The translations under genes and the position numbers were made by a program. 57,167 nucleotides of DNA from Anaerolineae bacterium (lineage in GTDB: Bacteria > Chloroflexota > Anaerolineae > Anaerolineales > E44-bin32). The notes beneath the pieces were generated by a model. It was given only the letters and a program-made list of their open reading frames with translations. It did not search any database and had not been told where the DNA came from. Shown one piece after another: positions 25,936-35,824 of this stretch. The stretch covers positions 1 through 57,167 of the forward strand of contig JAUVOZ010000001.1 of NCBI GenBank assembly GCA_030598885.1, read 5' to 3'. Positions within the stretch are counted from its first letter, which is position 1, and every line of letters starts with the position of its first letter.

Positions 25936-26916
25936 CTATGCGAAATCGGCACAAGCTCTGGCCGCTTTTAGGTTCGCTCTAGGCGCGATCACCGGCACCA
26001 CACAACCTGTGCCTAATATCAAGCCCTGACCATTTAAAGATTCGATAGCCTCAGTTGCCTCGATCCTTACAGTCTCTGGATCACCTAAAGAAAGTGTCTC
26101 ACGACTTATACCGCCACAAACAGCCGCACTTATTCTACATTTACCAGCAGCAAGATCTGGTAGAGTCTCTCGGTCATGCCAATTAACTACATGCACTGTG
26201 TAAATCTCCGCTAGATCAAACATTAAGGCATCACCGTGTAGATGAAGTACGTTCAACCACAGGCTACCGGCGGCGTCTATGATTCTCTGGTCATAGATCT
26301 CACCATTTTTTGCATATCCCTGGCGATCGAAAATATTGAAACTCGCGTGTTGGATAGCATAGAAAATCCCATCGATACCCCGAGACTGGGCAGCCGTCAC
26401 GAAAGCAATAGTGCTTTTAGTAATGGTTTCCAAACCAGTTCGGAACTTTTCAGGATCTCGGTTGAGATGTGCAAGCATCTTATCCTGACCAGCGAGATTC
26501 TTTGCCTGGGCCAACGGACTGAATATCGTTTGGATTATCGGTATGTCCTGGCCAACCAGTTCTCTTATCAATTCAAGACAGCGTAATTGACGCGCTAGGC
26601 TTCCCGATTCGGGATCAAGCACATTAAGCCGGCCCCAATCATCTGAATCGTGTATCACCCGTCGCGTATATTCCCGGGTACCCTCGGGATTACCCCGCCA
26701 ATCATCTTCCACACCCCAATCACGCAAACAGAATGATGAGGCCGGGGTCACCTTGATAAAGTCGAAATCATACATTCTCTGGAATTCCGCATGCGCCTCC
26801 GCCAGGGTCGATGGGTCTTGATCATCCACCGGGAAGTGACGCCAAAGGGCGACTGGCGGTCTATCAGCTATGTCACCGTTTATCGCCGCCTCAAGTCTTT
26901 CCCTCTTAGTAGTCAT
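25936..26916 (-). CDS. UroD-like (uroporphyrinogen decarboxylase family) protein
   Basis: This is a 326-residue TIM-barrel protein of the UroD/MtaA/MtbA superfamily. It shows 'RERLEAAINGDIADRPPVAL' at the start and 'LHLHGDALMFDLAEIYTVHV' and 'GLILGTGCVVPVIAPRANLK' later. The closing 'GTGC' context is more like cobalamin/corrinoid methyltransferases than the haem enzyme HemE, and no haem gene is nearby. The reaction is uncertain. It follows sucD in the same direction after a 64-base gap. The ribosome site GAGAGGGG precedes the start. Confidence 0.78.
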   Translation of the reverse strand: MTTKRERLEAAINGDIADRPPVALWRHFPVDDQDPSTLAEAHAEFQRMYDFDFIKVTPASSFCLRDWGVEDDWRGNPEGTREYTRRVIHDSDDWGRLNVLDPESGSLARQLRCLELIRELVGQDIPIIQTIFSPLAQAKNLAGQDKMLAHLNRDPEKFRTGLETITKSTIAFVTAAQSRGIDGIFYAIQHASFNIFDRQGYAKNGEIYDQRIIDAAGSLWLNVLHLHGDALMFDLAEIYTVHVVNWHDRETLPDLAAGKCRISAAVCGGISRETLSLGDPETVRIEATEAIESLNGQGLILGTGCVVPVIAPRANLKAARACADFA

Positions 26917-26980
26917 ACAACCCCTCTCATTTACCCCATCAAAATCCGTGAATATGTAGGAACGATATCCAGGTGTGAAT

Positions 26981-27844
26981 TTATTTCAGGAAGTCGGCAA
27001 TGTTTTCTGGGTATTCCACTACCGAAACCCCTGCAGATTCCAACGCAGCTATCTTGTCTGATGCCAAGCCGGCGCCACCTTCTACAATAGCCCCAGCATG
27101 ACCCATTCGTTTTCCAGGTGGTGCTGTACGTCCGGCGATGAAGGCGATTACCGGTTTGGTTATATGGTCACTGATATACTCCGCGGCTTGCTCCTCTTCA
27201 GTGCCACCAATTTCCCCAATTAGCACAATCTTATCCGTGTGGGCATCCACCTCAAACATCCCTAAGACATCAATAAACGATGTTCCATAAATTGGATCCC
27301 CACCTATTCCTACACAGGTTGAAACCCCTATCGCTTGAAGTTTCAGAGCGTAGAGCACCTCATATGTCAGCGTTCCTGATCGTGATACCACACCGATGTT
27401 GCCCGGTTGAGTAATATGCCCAGGTATGATCCCTACCTTGCACTCCCCAGGTGATAGCATACCCGGTGAATTTGGACCAATAAGTCTCGAGCCTTGTTGA
27501 TTTAAATATTGTCGGACTTTCATCATATCTCGAATTGGGATGCCCTCAGTGATGCACACGATTAGAGTTAGTCCCGCATCGACTGCCTCTAACACAGCAT
27601 CATGTGCGAACCTCGCCGGCACGAAGATCACACTTGTGTTAGCACCAGTAATCTCAATTGCATGGTGGACGGTATCAAAAACCGGCACTTTCCCCTCAAG
27701 AACCCACTCACCGCCTTTTCCCGGGGTTACACCAGCTACAACCTGGGTCCCATACTCCATCATACGCGATGTATGGAAAATTCCCTCCCGTCCAGTAATC
27801 CCTTGTACGATTAACCGTGTATCTTTATTTATCAGGATGCTCAT
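26981..27844 (-). CDS. sucD: Succinyl-CoA synthetase, alpha subunit
   Basis: This 287-residue subunit carries the CoA-binding Rossmann domain ('RLIVQGITGREGIFHTSRM') and the phospho-histidine His249 in 'MGHAGAIVEGGAG'. With SucC it makes ATP or GTP from succinyl-CoA in the TCA cycle. 'GPNSPGML' and 'VVSRSGTLTYE' are further family blocks. Its start overlaps the sucC stop (ATGA), so the subunits are translated together. The length is typical. Confidence 0.96.
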   Translation of the reverse strand: MSILINKDTRLIVQGITGREGIFHTSRMMEYGTQVVAGVTPGKGGEWVLEGKVPVFDTVHHAIEITGANTSVIFVPARFAHDAVLEAVDAGLTLIVCITEGIPIRDMMKVRQYLNQQGSRLIGPNSPGMLSPGECKVGIIPGHITQPGNIGVVSRSGTLTYEVLYALKLQAIGVSTCVGIGGDPIYGTSFIDVLGMFEVDAHTDKIVLIGEIGGTEEEQAAEYISDHITKPVIAFIAGRTAPPGKRMGHAGAIVEGGAGLASDKIAALESAGVSVVEYPENIADFLK

Positions 27845-28986
27845 TGTAATTGGCTTTCTACAGCTAGGGCGACAACTTTCTCTGCCGCATCTGTGAGGGA
27901 GGTCGCGGTAATCACATTAGCCTCGGCGAGTAGTTTATTTCCCTCTTCTTCATTGGTTCCAACCAGTCGGGCGACCATTGGTATGTCGCTTTTAAATTCA
28001 TCCAGTGTGGCTAAAATGCCTCGAGCAACCTCATCGCAGCGGGTTATCCCTCCAAAAATATTGATCATCACTGCTTGGACGTTCGCATCCTTGAGGATCA
28101 AATGAAGTGCCGCGGCGACTTTCTCAGCTCCTGCACCACCTCCGATATCGAGGAAATTAGCCGGTTGTGCACCAAATGAATTGATGACATCCATTGACGC
28201 CATCGCTAGTCCTGCCCCATTAACCATGCAACCAATAGTGCCATCGAGCTTCACATAGGACAAGCCATATCGGCGCGCCTCACGCTCAGTTGGCGTTTCC
28301 TCATCAAGATCGCGCATCTCGGCGAGATCTGGCTGACGAAAAAGTGCATTATCGTCAAGCACCATTTTCCCATCTAGTGCCAACAGTCGATTGTCCCCAG
28401 TAATCACCAAGGGATTAATCTCGGCCAATGTAGCATCTGAGACTGTGAAAGCCTTGTATAATCCGCAAGCTATGTCGATGAAGTTTCGCCAATGCACTCG
28501 TGGCAACTCTATCGAGACCGCAAGATGACGAGCCTGGTATTCGCGAAGTCCAAGCAAAGGGTCGATGTGTATCCGGACGATTTTTTCTGGATGAGTACGA
28601 GCCACCTCTTCAATATCTATCCCACCTTCTGCAGAGGCGATCATCACCGGACATCGGGCAGCTCGGTCATTTGTCACACCGAGGTAAATTTCTGATCGAA
28701 TTTCTGCCACCTCATCCACCAGCACCTTACGCACCGGCAATCCCTTAATCTGCATACCGAGGATCTGCCTGGCAGCTTCTTCGGCCTCCTCTGGAGTGTG
28801 TACGAGCCGTATTCCACCCGCCTTACCTCGGCCGCCTACAAGGACCTGAGCTTTTATCACCACAGGTCCTCCCAATTCTCGGGCGATTGTTTTGGCTTCA
28901 TGGGCAGTCAACGCCACCCGACCTCGAGGGATCGGCACCCCGCATTTAGAAAACAATAGTTTTGATCTGTATTCATGTAACTTCAT
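27841..28986 (-). CDS. sucC: Succinyl-CoA synthetase, beta subunit
   Basis: This is a 381-residue ATP-grasp subunit. It opens with 'MKLHEYRSKLLFSKCGVPIP', then shows 'VVIKAQVLVGGRGKAGGIRL' and 'FLDIGGGAGAEKV' and 'VMINIFGGITRCDEVARGI', all SucC signatures. It binds nucleotide and succinate and pairs with SucD. CGGAG lies just before the ATG. It follows the GT39-NHL gene after 60 bases; no promoter was recognised in that gap. Confidence 0.96.
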   Translation of the reverse strand: MKLHEYRSKLLFSKCGVPIPRGRVALTAHEAKTIARELGGPVVIKAQVLVGGRGKAGGIRLVHTPEEAEEAARQILGMQIKGLPVRKVLVDEVAEIRSEIYLGVTNDRAARCPVMIASAEGGIDIEEVARTHPEKIVRIHIDPLLGLREYQARHLAVSIELPRVHWRNFIDIACGLYKAFTVSDATLAEINPLVITGDNRLLALDGKMVLDDNALFRQPDLAEMRDLDEETPTEREARRYGLSYVKLDGTIGCMVNGAGLAMASMDVINSFGAQPANFLDIGGGAGAEKVAAALHLILKDANVQAVMINIFGGITRCDEVARGILATLDEFKSDIPMVARLVGTNEEEGNKLLAEANVITATSLTDAAEKVVALAVESQLQ

Positions 28987-29046
28987 AAAAGCTCCGTTCG
29001 CCGTTTTACTTAAAACCCTCCACTTTGACTAAACTCTATACATAAT

Positions 29047-32000
29047 TTACCTAAATTCAGGGTTGAAACGGATCAATCGACCGTTCTTACTATCTACCAG
29101 CCATAACCTTCCTTCACTGTCGAACGACAAACCGCTGGGTTTGTTAAATTGGGATTCTGAGTCGCCATAGTCTCCCCATCCGAATATGAAATCTCCTTCT
29201 GCCGTAAAACATAATACCCGATATCCATCCGGGTCCGTTGCGCACACCTCACCGCTCGGTGAAACATCTAAGAAAGGCTTATTATCAGGCGACTGTCCGA
29301 ACCATCCAGCAATCGGCCATTCAAGTATCGCTTCGAAGCTACCTTCGGTTATTTCCTCGAAAACCTGAACGCGTTGGTTCCATGTATCAGCAACATAGAT
29401 CCGTCCTTCCGCTCCTAACGCAATGCCAACTGGTTCGTCAAATTGACCGAGTGTCCATCCAGAATCACCAAACATGCCAATTGGATGACCCCCCGAATCG
29501 AAAATCGCAATCCGCTTATTACCGGTATCAGCGATGAAAACCCTTCCCTCATCATCGACGGTCACTCCCCTCGGTCCCCAGAAATTATCGGGGACTGACG
29601 AGTGACCATAGATGCCAAACATCCCCAAGAATTCTCCCTCGGCAGTGAAATATTGCACACGATGATTCCAGGTATCAGCTACATAAACAGTTCCGTCTGG
29701 CCCGACGTCAATCCCCCAAGGTTCGTTGAAGGTCCCGCCAGGTGCTTCCCCCTGATCTAGATTGGCATACCGACCCCAAGTTAATATTACCTCTCCATCT
29801 TGACTAAGATGCTGGATACGATGATTCATAGTATCAGCCACATAAAGCGTGCCGTCCGGGGCAACTGCAATTCCACGCGGTCCGGTAAATTGCCCCGGCA
29901 AGGATCCTTCTTCACCGGTGATAAATTCAACTGGCATCTCTACCATCCCATCTAGGTAGGGATCCACCACAGATTCTAAACCTGCGAGGCTAACCGGGCT
30001 CACTCCATAATCCCATACAGTGGCTGCGATATCCTTCCGAACATAGAGCCGCATACGATCTGAAGGTTGCCAATTTCCGAGCGAAAAATCTATGCCGGAT
30101 AATTCACCATAGGCTGCATAGTCACGATTCAACCAAATGTCCCACATCGCCGATAAGTAGTCGGGTGAGAACAAAGCTCCCTTTATCCGATCCCAGGTGA
30201 GATTCCAATATTTCTGCGTCGGCCACCACATGCGGATATATTCAAAGCTATTGAAACGATTGGAGAAGAGATCCTCGACCTTAGTCCAATTATTATCACC
30301 GACGATCACAATCGGGTAATCTAGTAGTTCGCGGGTTGGATTTGCGCCAAAGAAGTACTGACCAGAATAATGTCGCAGGTACCAATTTAGTGGCCAGGCT
30401 ACGTCGTCATCAAAAGCCACCTCAATATCAAGGTCGTCAGTCATTCGAAGCGATAGATCATGAACTTGCTCCATTACGGTCTTATTTCCTGTCGCTCCAT
30501 GTGCATACACCATGAACTCTGTCGCCTGATCGTAATTTACATATGCAGCTCGGTAAGCAGTTCTTACTGTCAGTATGGTTAATGCCACAAACACAGCCAC
30601 AGCGCTCAGTCTGGCGAAGTAATTTACACTCCAGCCCTGGCCAATCTTGATTAAAGCGACGAGAGATGCAGCCGCCACACCCAGGGATGAAAGACAAATA
30701 CTTGTTGCTCGAAGTTGGTCGAATCCAGTGCCTTGGAAAGGTGGATTCGGTCCTAAAAATGTTCCAATCGCATATGAAAATCCCAACAAAGTCATGAGCA
30801 ACAACGGTGGAATGAGCCACGCCCGTTTAGTCCATAATGCCTGCCAATTGATAGATTGCAGAAGTTTCCCAAATGCCCAGCCAGCTAACAGAATCATCGG
30901 CAGTGTGATGTGGACGGTTAGCCACGGCATCCGTTCTCCAGCCAAGGAGTATAGTGCCAGGGAAGTAAGTGTCCAGTAGGCGACGAAGCCAATCACCGGG
31001 AATGAGGCCAACTTTTCTTTTTTATTACGTATTCGACGCCTGACAGCAGGTACTATGCCAATAAGTCCATAAAAGCCGGCCAGGAGTGCCCCCACGGCAG
31101 GCAGATACTCATACACTGGAATCTGAACCAATATGTAGTAATAGCCTGGTTGACTCCCACGCTCGACCCCATGCTGTTCCAGCCAATATCCCAGGGAGCC
31201 GACCAGTCCTGATATCATCCCTTCCCCATTGGTGAAGAGCGTGGTGTAGAAAACCGTGTACAAACCGAAGAAAATACCCGCTGTCAACAACCATCGTCGC
31301 CAATCCCAAATCAGACCAATAGCTATACTGACCGCCATAAGTACAAAGACCACGATCAATGTGCGATTATTAGTGACTGGATCATGATAGTCCATCGGAT
31401 TCCAACCCAATAGAGTCGCTGGTAGGGCTGCTAATTGGGGGAGGGTCATGGTTCCGATGACCAAAAGAAGGTCTAAAGCCGGGAAGTCCTCCCTTAATCG
31501 GGAACCGAATGCCATTATCAAAGACAATCCGATTAGTGAAATCCCGGTCAACGCCAATATCAAACCAAACGTAACAAAAGGTGAAAAACGAGCTATTTCT
31601 GTTGCTTGAGCGATCTCAGCCGTTAAAGCTCGCTCCCGGAAAAGGGCATACAAAGTTATCATCGTGCCCAGTGCTGCAGAGAAGAATCCAATTAGGAAAG
31701 TCACCTTATGCCAGGTTTGTTTCCAATTTAGATTGATCAAACGCCAAGCGAGATATCCGCCTAGAAAAAGCATTAATTGCGCGATGTAAATAAAAGCCGT
31801 TTCTTTGGTGGCGTAGTGGAGCGACAATGAAGCTGCAAGCAAATAAAGCCATCGATCTCGTCGATCTTCGAAATAACGGAAGACAGCATAAACCATCAGC
31901 AGCACTAGGGGAACAACTAATGCTTCATTACGAACATACCGGCTGTAGTAAAGCATATACGGCGAGATGACCATCAGCGCAGTCGCAACCAGGCCACCCC

Positions 32001-32349
32001 AACGTCCTAGCCAACGACGAAAGAGAAATATCATCCCAACCGCGAGAACCCCGGCTAATGCCGCTGGAATGCGGGACGTGGCATCCGAGTCACCGAAAAG
32101 GAAATAAGATAACGATACTAAGTGGAATTGTAATGGCCCGTGCATCATCGGGTCATGCGCGTAGCCTCGACCTTGGGTCAATTGCCAGGAAAACCAGGTG
32201 TGTAGGCTTTCATCGTGGCTCATAACCCGAGTGTCAAGGTCGTAGAACCGGGTCAAGACGGCTAAGAGGATCAGCAAGACATATACCAAAACCTCCAGAT
32301 CAATCCGGACTTTAGCATTGATCCATCGATTGATCCCGCTTTCAGACAT
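29047..32349 (-). CDS. GT39/Agl23-like membrane glycosyltransferase fused to NHL-repeat propeller
   Basis: This is an 1100-residue protein. Residues 20-590 hold about 13 hydrophobic segments typical of the PMT/GT39 superfamily, close to the 'flippase activity-associated protein Agl23' (TIGR03663) type. The first outer loop has 'MSHDESLHTWFSWQLTQG', where Asp-Glu is the usual catalytic or acceptor-binding pair. These enzymes move sugars from polyprenyl-phosphate donors. Residues 600-790 form a soluble domain. Residues 790-1100 carry six NHL repeats ('GIAVAPDGTLYVADTMNHRI' and similar), making a beta-propeller that should lie outside the cell. The start overlaps the scpB stop (TAATG). Glycan and acceptor are unknown. 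Confidence 0.85.
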   Translation of the reverse strand: MSESGINRWINAKVRIDLEVLVYVLLILLAVLTRFYDLDTRVMSHDESLHTWFSWQLTQGRGYAHDPMMHGPLQFHLVSLSYFLFGDSDATSRIPAALAGVLAVGMIFLFRRWLGRWGGLVATALMVISPYMLYYSRYVRNEALVVPLVLLMVYAVFRYFEDRRDRWLYLLAASLSLHYATKETAFIYIAQLMLFLGGYLAWRLINLNWKQTWHKVTFLIGFFSAALGTMITLYALFRERALTAEIAQATEIARFSPFVTFGLILALTGISLIGLSLIMAFGSRLREDFPALDLLLVIGTMTLPQLAALPATLLGWNPMDYHDPVTNNRTLIVVFVLMAVSIAIGLIWDWRRWLLTAGIFFGLYTVFYTTLFTNGEGMISGLVGSLGYWLEQHGVERGSQPGYYYILVQIPVYEYLPAVGALLAGFYGLIGIVPAVRRRIRNKKEKLASFPVIGFVAYWTLTSLALYSLAGERMPWLTVHITLPMILLAGWAFGKLLQSINWQALWTKRAWLIPPLLLMTLLGFSYAIGTFLGPNPPFQGTGFDQLRATSICLSSLGVAAASLVALIKIGQGWSVNYFARLSAVAVFVALTILTVRTAYRAAYVNYDQATEFMVYAHGATGNKTVMEQVHDLSLRMTDDLDIEVAFDDDVAWPLNWYLRHYSGQYFFGANPTRELLDYPIVIVGDNNWTKVEDLFSNRFNSFEYIRMWWPTQKYWNLTWDRIKGALFSPDYLSAMWDIWLNRDYAAYGELSGIDFSLGNWQPSDRMRLYVRKDIAATVWDYGVSPVSLAGLESVVDPYLDGMVEMPVEFITGEEGSLPGQFTGPRGIAVAPDGTLYVADTMNHRIQHLSQDGEVILTWGRYANLDQGEAPGGTFNEPWGIDVGPDGTVYVADTWNHRVQYFTAEGEFLGMFGIYGHSSVPDNFWGPRGVTVDDEGRVFIADTGNKRIAIFDSGGHPIGMFGDSGWTLGQFDEPVGIALGAEGRIYVADTWNQRVQVFEEITEGSFEAILEWPIAGWFGQSPDNKPFLDVSPSGEVCATDPDGYRVLCFTAEGDFIFGWGDYGDSESQFNKPSGLSFDSEGRLWLVDSKNGRLIRFNPEFR

Positions 32350-32948
32350 TAATCTCCTTCTCTCTCACCAGTCATATCCAAATCCTCTTCCTTTACCCCT
32401 TCCACATCAGATGCTGGATCAGGATTCAACTGTGGCAATTCTCGTAGATCGCCCAAGCCAAAATGTTGTAGGAATTCAGAGGTTGTTGTGTAGAGGATTG
32501 GTCGACCTGGACCGTTGCTTCGGCCTACATCTTCTATCAATCCATGACGAAGAAGAGTACGCAACACGCTGTCAGAATTCACCCCACGGATTGAATCAAT
32601 TTGGGGGCGGGTTACATGTTGTTGATAGGCTATGATCGCCAACACTTCCAATGCTGCTCTTGTCAGCCGAGCCGTTCTCTCTAGGTTTAAAAAACGCTCT
32701 ACATCTGTCGCGGCTTCAGGCGCAGTTGTTAACTGTACATCATTTTTATGTCGCTGAATCCTCAGACCGCGTCGTTGGCAATCTTTATCTAACACTTCGA
32801 TTGCCTGTTTTATTTGCCGGGAAGACACCTGCAGTGCATTAGCAAGCTCTCCTGCGCTGACGGGTGAATCAGAGACGTAAAGCAGAGCTTCTATTCGGGC
32901 AACCAAGCTCAGTCCAGGATCAACATCAGATGATTCTGGATCGCTCAT
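32349..32948 (-). CDS. scpB: Segregation and condensation protein B
   Basis: This 199-residue protein has two winged-helix domains. Family signatures are 'LVARIEALLYVSDSPVSAGE' and 'LEVLAIIAYQQHVTRPQIDS' followed by 'IRGVNSD'. ScpB binds ScpA and SMC in the chromosome condensin. I chose the ATG at 32948 because GGAG lies eight bases upstream; the longer frame to 33056 adds a non-conserved leader. scpA is not in the window. Its stop overlaps the GT39-NHL start, joining condensin and glycosyltransferase genes in one transcript. Confidence 0.93.
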   Translation of the reverse strand: MSDPESSDVDPGLSLVARIEALLYVSDSPVSAGELANALQVSSRQIKQAIEVLDKDCQRRGLRIQRHKNDVQLTTAPEAATDVERFLNLERTARLTRAALEVLAIIAYQQHVTRPQIDSIRGVNSDSVLRTLLRHGLIEDVGRSNGPGRPILYTTTSEFLQHFGLGDLRELPQLNPDPASDVEGVKEEDLDMTGEREGD

Positions 32949-33179
32949 GCTATAATCTCCGTCGACATCAATCTTGGGCACAGGTTTATTTGATCTACTC
33001 AGCTGAATTTGGACCAATTCCTGCATCCATAGTACTGAAAAATGCCCTTTCAGCAATTCTCACCGAGGCAAGCACAGGAATTGTTGGATCGCTCGCTACT
33101 GGCATCTGGGGGTTTCGCTTACCGTAGACGACGGCAATATTGCTTTCGTCTGAGATTTGCGCTAGGCATCCAAACATGA

Positions 33180-33208
33180 ATTATACCAGCGCGCCCAACT
33201 ACCAGCAA
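33180..33208 (-). promoter_or_regulatory. Promoter of the scpB transcript
   Basis: On the minus strand, -35 TTGCTG (33203-33208) and -10 TATAAT (33180-33185) are spaced by 17 bases. The leader to scpB would be about 225 bases. The -35 touches the first base of the divergent lipoprotein start codon at 33208. Confidence 0.6.
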
Positions 33209-34809
33209 TGAGACCACCTATCTATCGAAGATTCGTACTCCTTACGGCATGTTTTACAATCCTCGCCTTGGCGTCATGCATCAGTCCAAAGGCAACCGCG
33301 GGGACAATCCAGGTTGAAATTTCAGCTGATGGCAGTACCCATGCGCTTAGTATCCCCCCTGGTTCTACTGTCCAACAGGCGCTCGAAATGGCTACTATTC
33401 AACTAGGCACGTTGGACAGGGTAGATCCGCCAAGTTATACCTTACTTACCGGAGGGACCCTGGTTACTGTAATACGGGTCGTGGAACGCTTCGAAATCGA
33501 GGAGATCGTTATTCCTTTTGATCGACAGACGATCCGGAATGAATCATTACCTGAAGGGGAAACGCGTCTGCTCCAACCAGGCGAGAATGGATTACAGGAG
33601 ATCACATATCGAATTCTTGAGGAGGAAATGATTGAGGAATCAAGAACACCCGTCAAGTATGTGATCATTCATGAACCACAACCCGAAATCGTTATGATCG
33701 GCGTACAAGCCACTTACACCCCACTCCCAATCGAGGGTCGTCTGGCTTATGTTTCGGGTGGTAATGCTTGGTTGATACAAGGCAATACCAGCAACCGCCA
33801 ACCGTTGACCCTTACCGGTGATTTGGATGGGCGGGTAGCCAGACTTTCACCAGATGGACAATGGTTCTTGTTTACCAGGCAGGCTGAAGATGATCAGGAG
33901 ATTATCAACTCCCTTTGGGCTATCTCAACCACTGACCCACAAGCTGAGCCGATCAACCTAAAAGCTTACAATATCGTTCACTTTGCCGATTGGGTACCTT
34001 CTACCTCATCGCTCTCTGTTGTCTATTCATCAGTTGAGCTGAACCCAGCCCCACCTGGCTGGCAGGCGAACAATGATCTAATTAAAATTCCGCTCTCCTC
34101 CTCCGGACGAGTGCTCCGAGAGGTTATCCTACTCGAAGCCAACGCTGGAGGTCAGTATGGTTGGTGGGGGACTACATTCATCTGGGGGTCTGATAGCGCC
34201 CATCTAGCTTATGCACGTGCAGATGGTATCGGTTTGGTCAACTTGGACGAGGGAACCCTCGAGCCGTTGCATGACATCGCACCTTTCCAAACACTTAGCG
34301 ACTGGGCTTGGGTTCCAGGGTTGGCCTGGGGCCATGACAACCGTACCCTCTTCTTTGTTGACCATGGTATGCCACTTGGGCTTGAGAGTCCCGGAGCATC
34401 CCCTGTATTCGATCTCATTGCTCTAACCGGACAAGGTGGTTTAACTCTACCCTTGGCGTCAAGAACTGGGATGTTTGCATACCCTTCTGTCTCACCTCTG
34501 ATTGAAATGCCGAATGGCGAAATTTACTATCAAGTTGCATACTTACAGGCGATTTCACCTTTGGAGAGTAAGGATAGCAGTTACCGTTTGATGGTAATGG
34601 ACCGAGATGGCAGTAATCACCGAGCGATTTTTCCGATGACCGGCGAGCCAGGCTTAGAACCACAACAAGCGCGTCTTGCTTGGTCCCCGGGAGCAGATCT
34701 CCTTGGTGTTCTTTACCGCGGTGATCTATGGATCGTCGATGTCATCAGCGGTCTAGGTCAACGGGTGACGGGCGACGGGCATACATTAAACTACGATTGG
34801 AAACCCTGA
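33208..34809 (+). CDS. Lipoprotein with G5-like domain and beta-propeller
   Basis: This is a 533-residue protein. The N-terminal signal peptide ends in lipobox 'LASC', so Cys24 is the likely lipidation site. Residues 30-100 look like a ubiquitin-like DUF348 fold, and residues 95-170 match a G5 domain ('EEIVIPFDRQTIRNESLPEG'), a fold often tied to cell-wall glycan binding. Residues 175-533 hold repeated beta blades of the TolB/WD40 type ('VARLSPDGQWFLFTRQ', 'LAWSPGADLLGVLYR'). It should sit on the outer face of the membrane. No ribosome site precedes ATG 33208. An epimerase and a GtrA gene follow. Confidence 0.8.
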   Translation: MRPPIYRRFVLLTACFTILALASCISPKATAGTIQVEISADGSTHALSIPPGSTVQQALEMATIQLGTLDRVDPPSYTLLTGGTLVTVIRVVERFEIEEIVIPFDRQTIRNESLPEGETRLLQPGENGLQEITYRILEEEMIEESRTPVKYVIIHEPQPEIVMIGVQATYTPLPIEGRLAYVSGGNAWLIQGNTSNRQPLTLTGDLDGRVARLSPDGQWFLFTRQAEDDQEIINSLWAISTTDPQAEPINLKAYNIVHFADWVPSTSSLSVVYSSVELNPAPPGWQANNDLIKIPLSSSGRVLREVILLEANAGGQYGWWGTTFIWGSDSAHLAYARADGIGLVNLDEGTLEPLHDIAPFQTLSDWAWVPGLAWGHDNRTLFFVDHGMPLGLESPGASPVFDLIALTGQGGLTLPLASRTGMFAYPSVSPLIEMPNGEIYYQVAYLQAISPLESKDSSYRLMVMDRDGSNHRAIFPMTGEPGLEPQQARLAWSPGADLLGVLYRGDLWIVDVISGLGQRVTGDGHTLNYDWKP

Positions 34810-34873
34810 TCAAAGTTCTGGTAGTATTGATGCAGATTTGTATTGCTTCAGTGATCAGCATAAGGAGGATACT

Positions 34874-35824
34874 TTGCGCATATTACTTACCGGTGGCGCA
34901 GGCTTCATCGGATCACACCTAAGTGATAGATTGCTTAAAGAAAAGCACCAAGTAGTGGTGATTGACAACCTCATCACCGGCAGATTGGAAAACATCGCTC
35001 ACCTCGCTGGTCGTGAAGATTTTTCGTTTGTCAAGCATGATGTCTCAAATTTCATTTTCATTCCTGGTAAAATCGACATCGTCTTGCATTTAGCCTCCCC
35101 AGCCAGCCCTAATCCATCTTCCCCTTTTGGCTATCCGCAACTACCGATTCAGACGCTTAAAGTAGGTTCATTGGGTACACACAATGCACTTGGGGTTGCT
35201 CGTGCCCATGACGCACGCTTTCTGCTAGCCTCTACGTCCGAAGTCTATGGTGATCCGCAGGAACATCCACAGCAAGAGAGCTATTGGGGTCACGTCGACC
35301 CTATCGGTCCACGCTCGGTTTACGATGAAGCCAAGCGCTTCGCTGAGTCCATCACCATGGCCTACCATCGTTACCATGGCTTAAAAACCCACATCGCCCG
35401 CATATTCAACACCTACGGCCCCCGCATGAGGCTCGATGATGGCCGTGTAATTCCAAATTTCATCTGTCAAGCAATCAAGGGAGATCCCCTCACGGTTTAC
35501 GGTGATGGGTCTCAGACTCGGAGCTTCTGTTATGTCGACGACTTGGTTGATGGGCTTTATAAATTGCTGACATCAGAGGAACACACACCGGTTAATCTTG
35601 GTAATCCTAAGGAGATGACAATCCTCGAACTTGCTTCAACAATCAACCGCCTCACGGATAACCCTGCCGATATACAAATAATGCCTGATCAACGCGCGCC
35701 TGCTGATCCCCAACGACGTCAACCGGATATTACTCGTGCGAAGGAGATCCTTGGTTGGGAACCTCAAGTCGATCTCGATCATGGACTCATGCAAACGATC
35801 GAGGATTTTCGAGATCGATTATGA
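34874..35824 (+). CDS. UDP-glucuronate decarboxylase-like NAD-dependent epimerase (SDR)
   Basis: This is a 316-residue extended SDR enzyme. The NAD-binding motif 'TGGAGFIGSHL' is at the N-terminus, and the catalytic Tyr150 and Lys154 are in 'GPRSVYDEAKR', with Ser/Thr in 'ASTSEVYGDP'. 'RIFNTYGPRM' and 'GDGSQTRSFCYVDDLVDG' are typical of UDP-xylose synthase (UXS/ArnA-like) enzymes, which turn UDP-glucuronate into UDP-xylose; dTDP-glucose dehydratase is the alternative. The start is TTG 34874, with AAGGAGG five bases upstream. The stop overlaps the GtrA start (ATGA). The pair points to cell-surface sugar synthesis. Confidence 0.85.
   Translation: MRILLTGGAGFIGSHLSDRLLKEKHQVVVIDNLITGRLENIAHLAGREDFSFVKHDVSNFIFIPGKIDIVLHLASPASPNPSSPFGYPQLPIQTLKVGSLGTHNALGVARAHDARFLLASTSEVYGDPQEHPQQESYWGHVDPIGPRSVYDEAKRFAESITMAYHRYHGLKTHIARIFNTYGPRMRLDDGRVIPNFICQAIKGDPLTVYGDGSQTRSFCYVDDLVDGLYKLLTSEEHTPVNLGNPKEMTILELASTINRLTDNPADIQIMPDQRAPADPQRRQPDITRAKEILGWEPQVDLDHGLMQTIEDFRDRL

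Noticed and set aside
32995..33177. 60-residue minus-strand frame upstream of scpB
   Set aside because: Its ATG lies directly after the -10 box, so it would be at or before the predicted transcription start, and no ribosome site precedes it. I treat it as part of the scpB leader.
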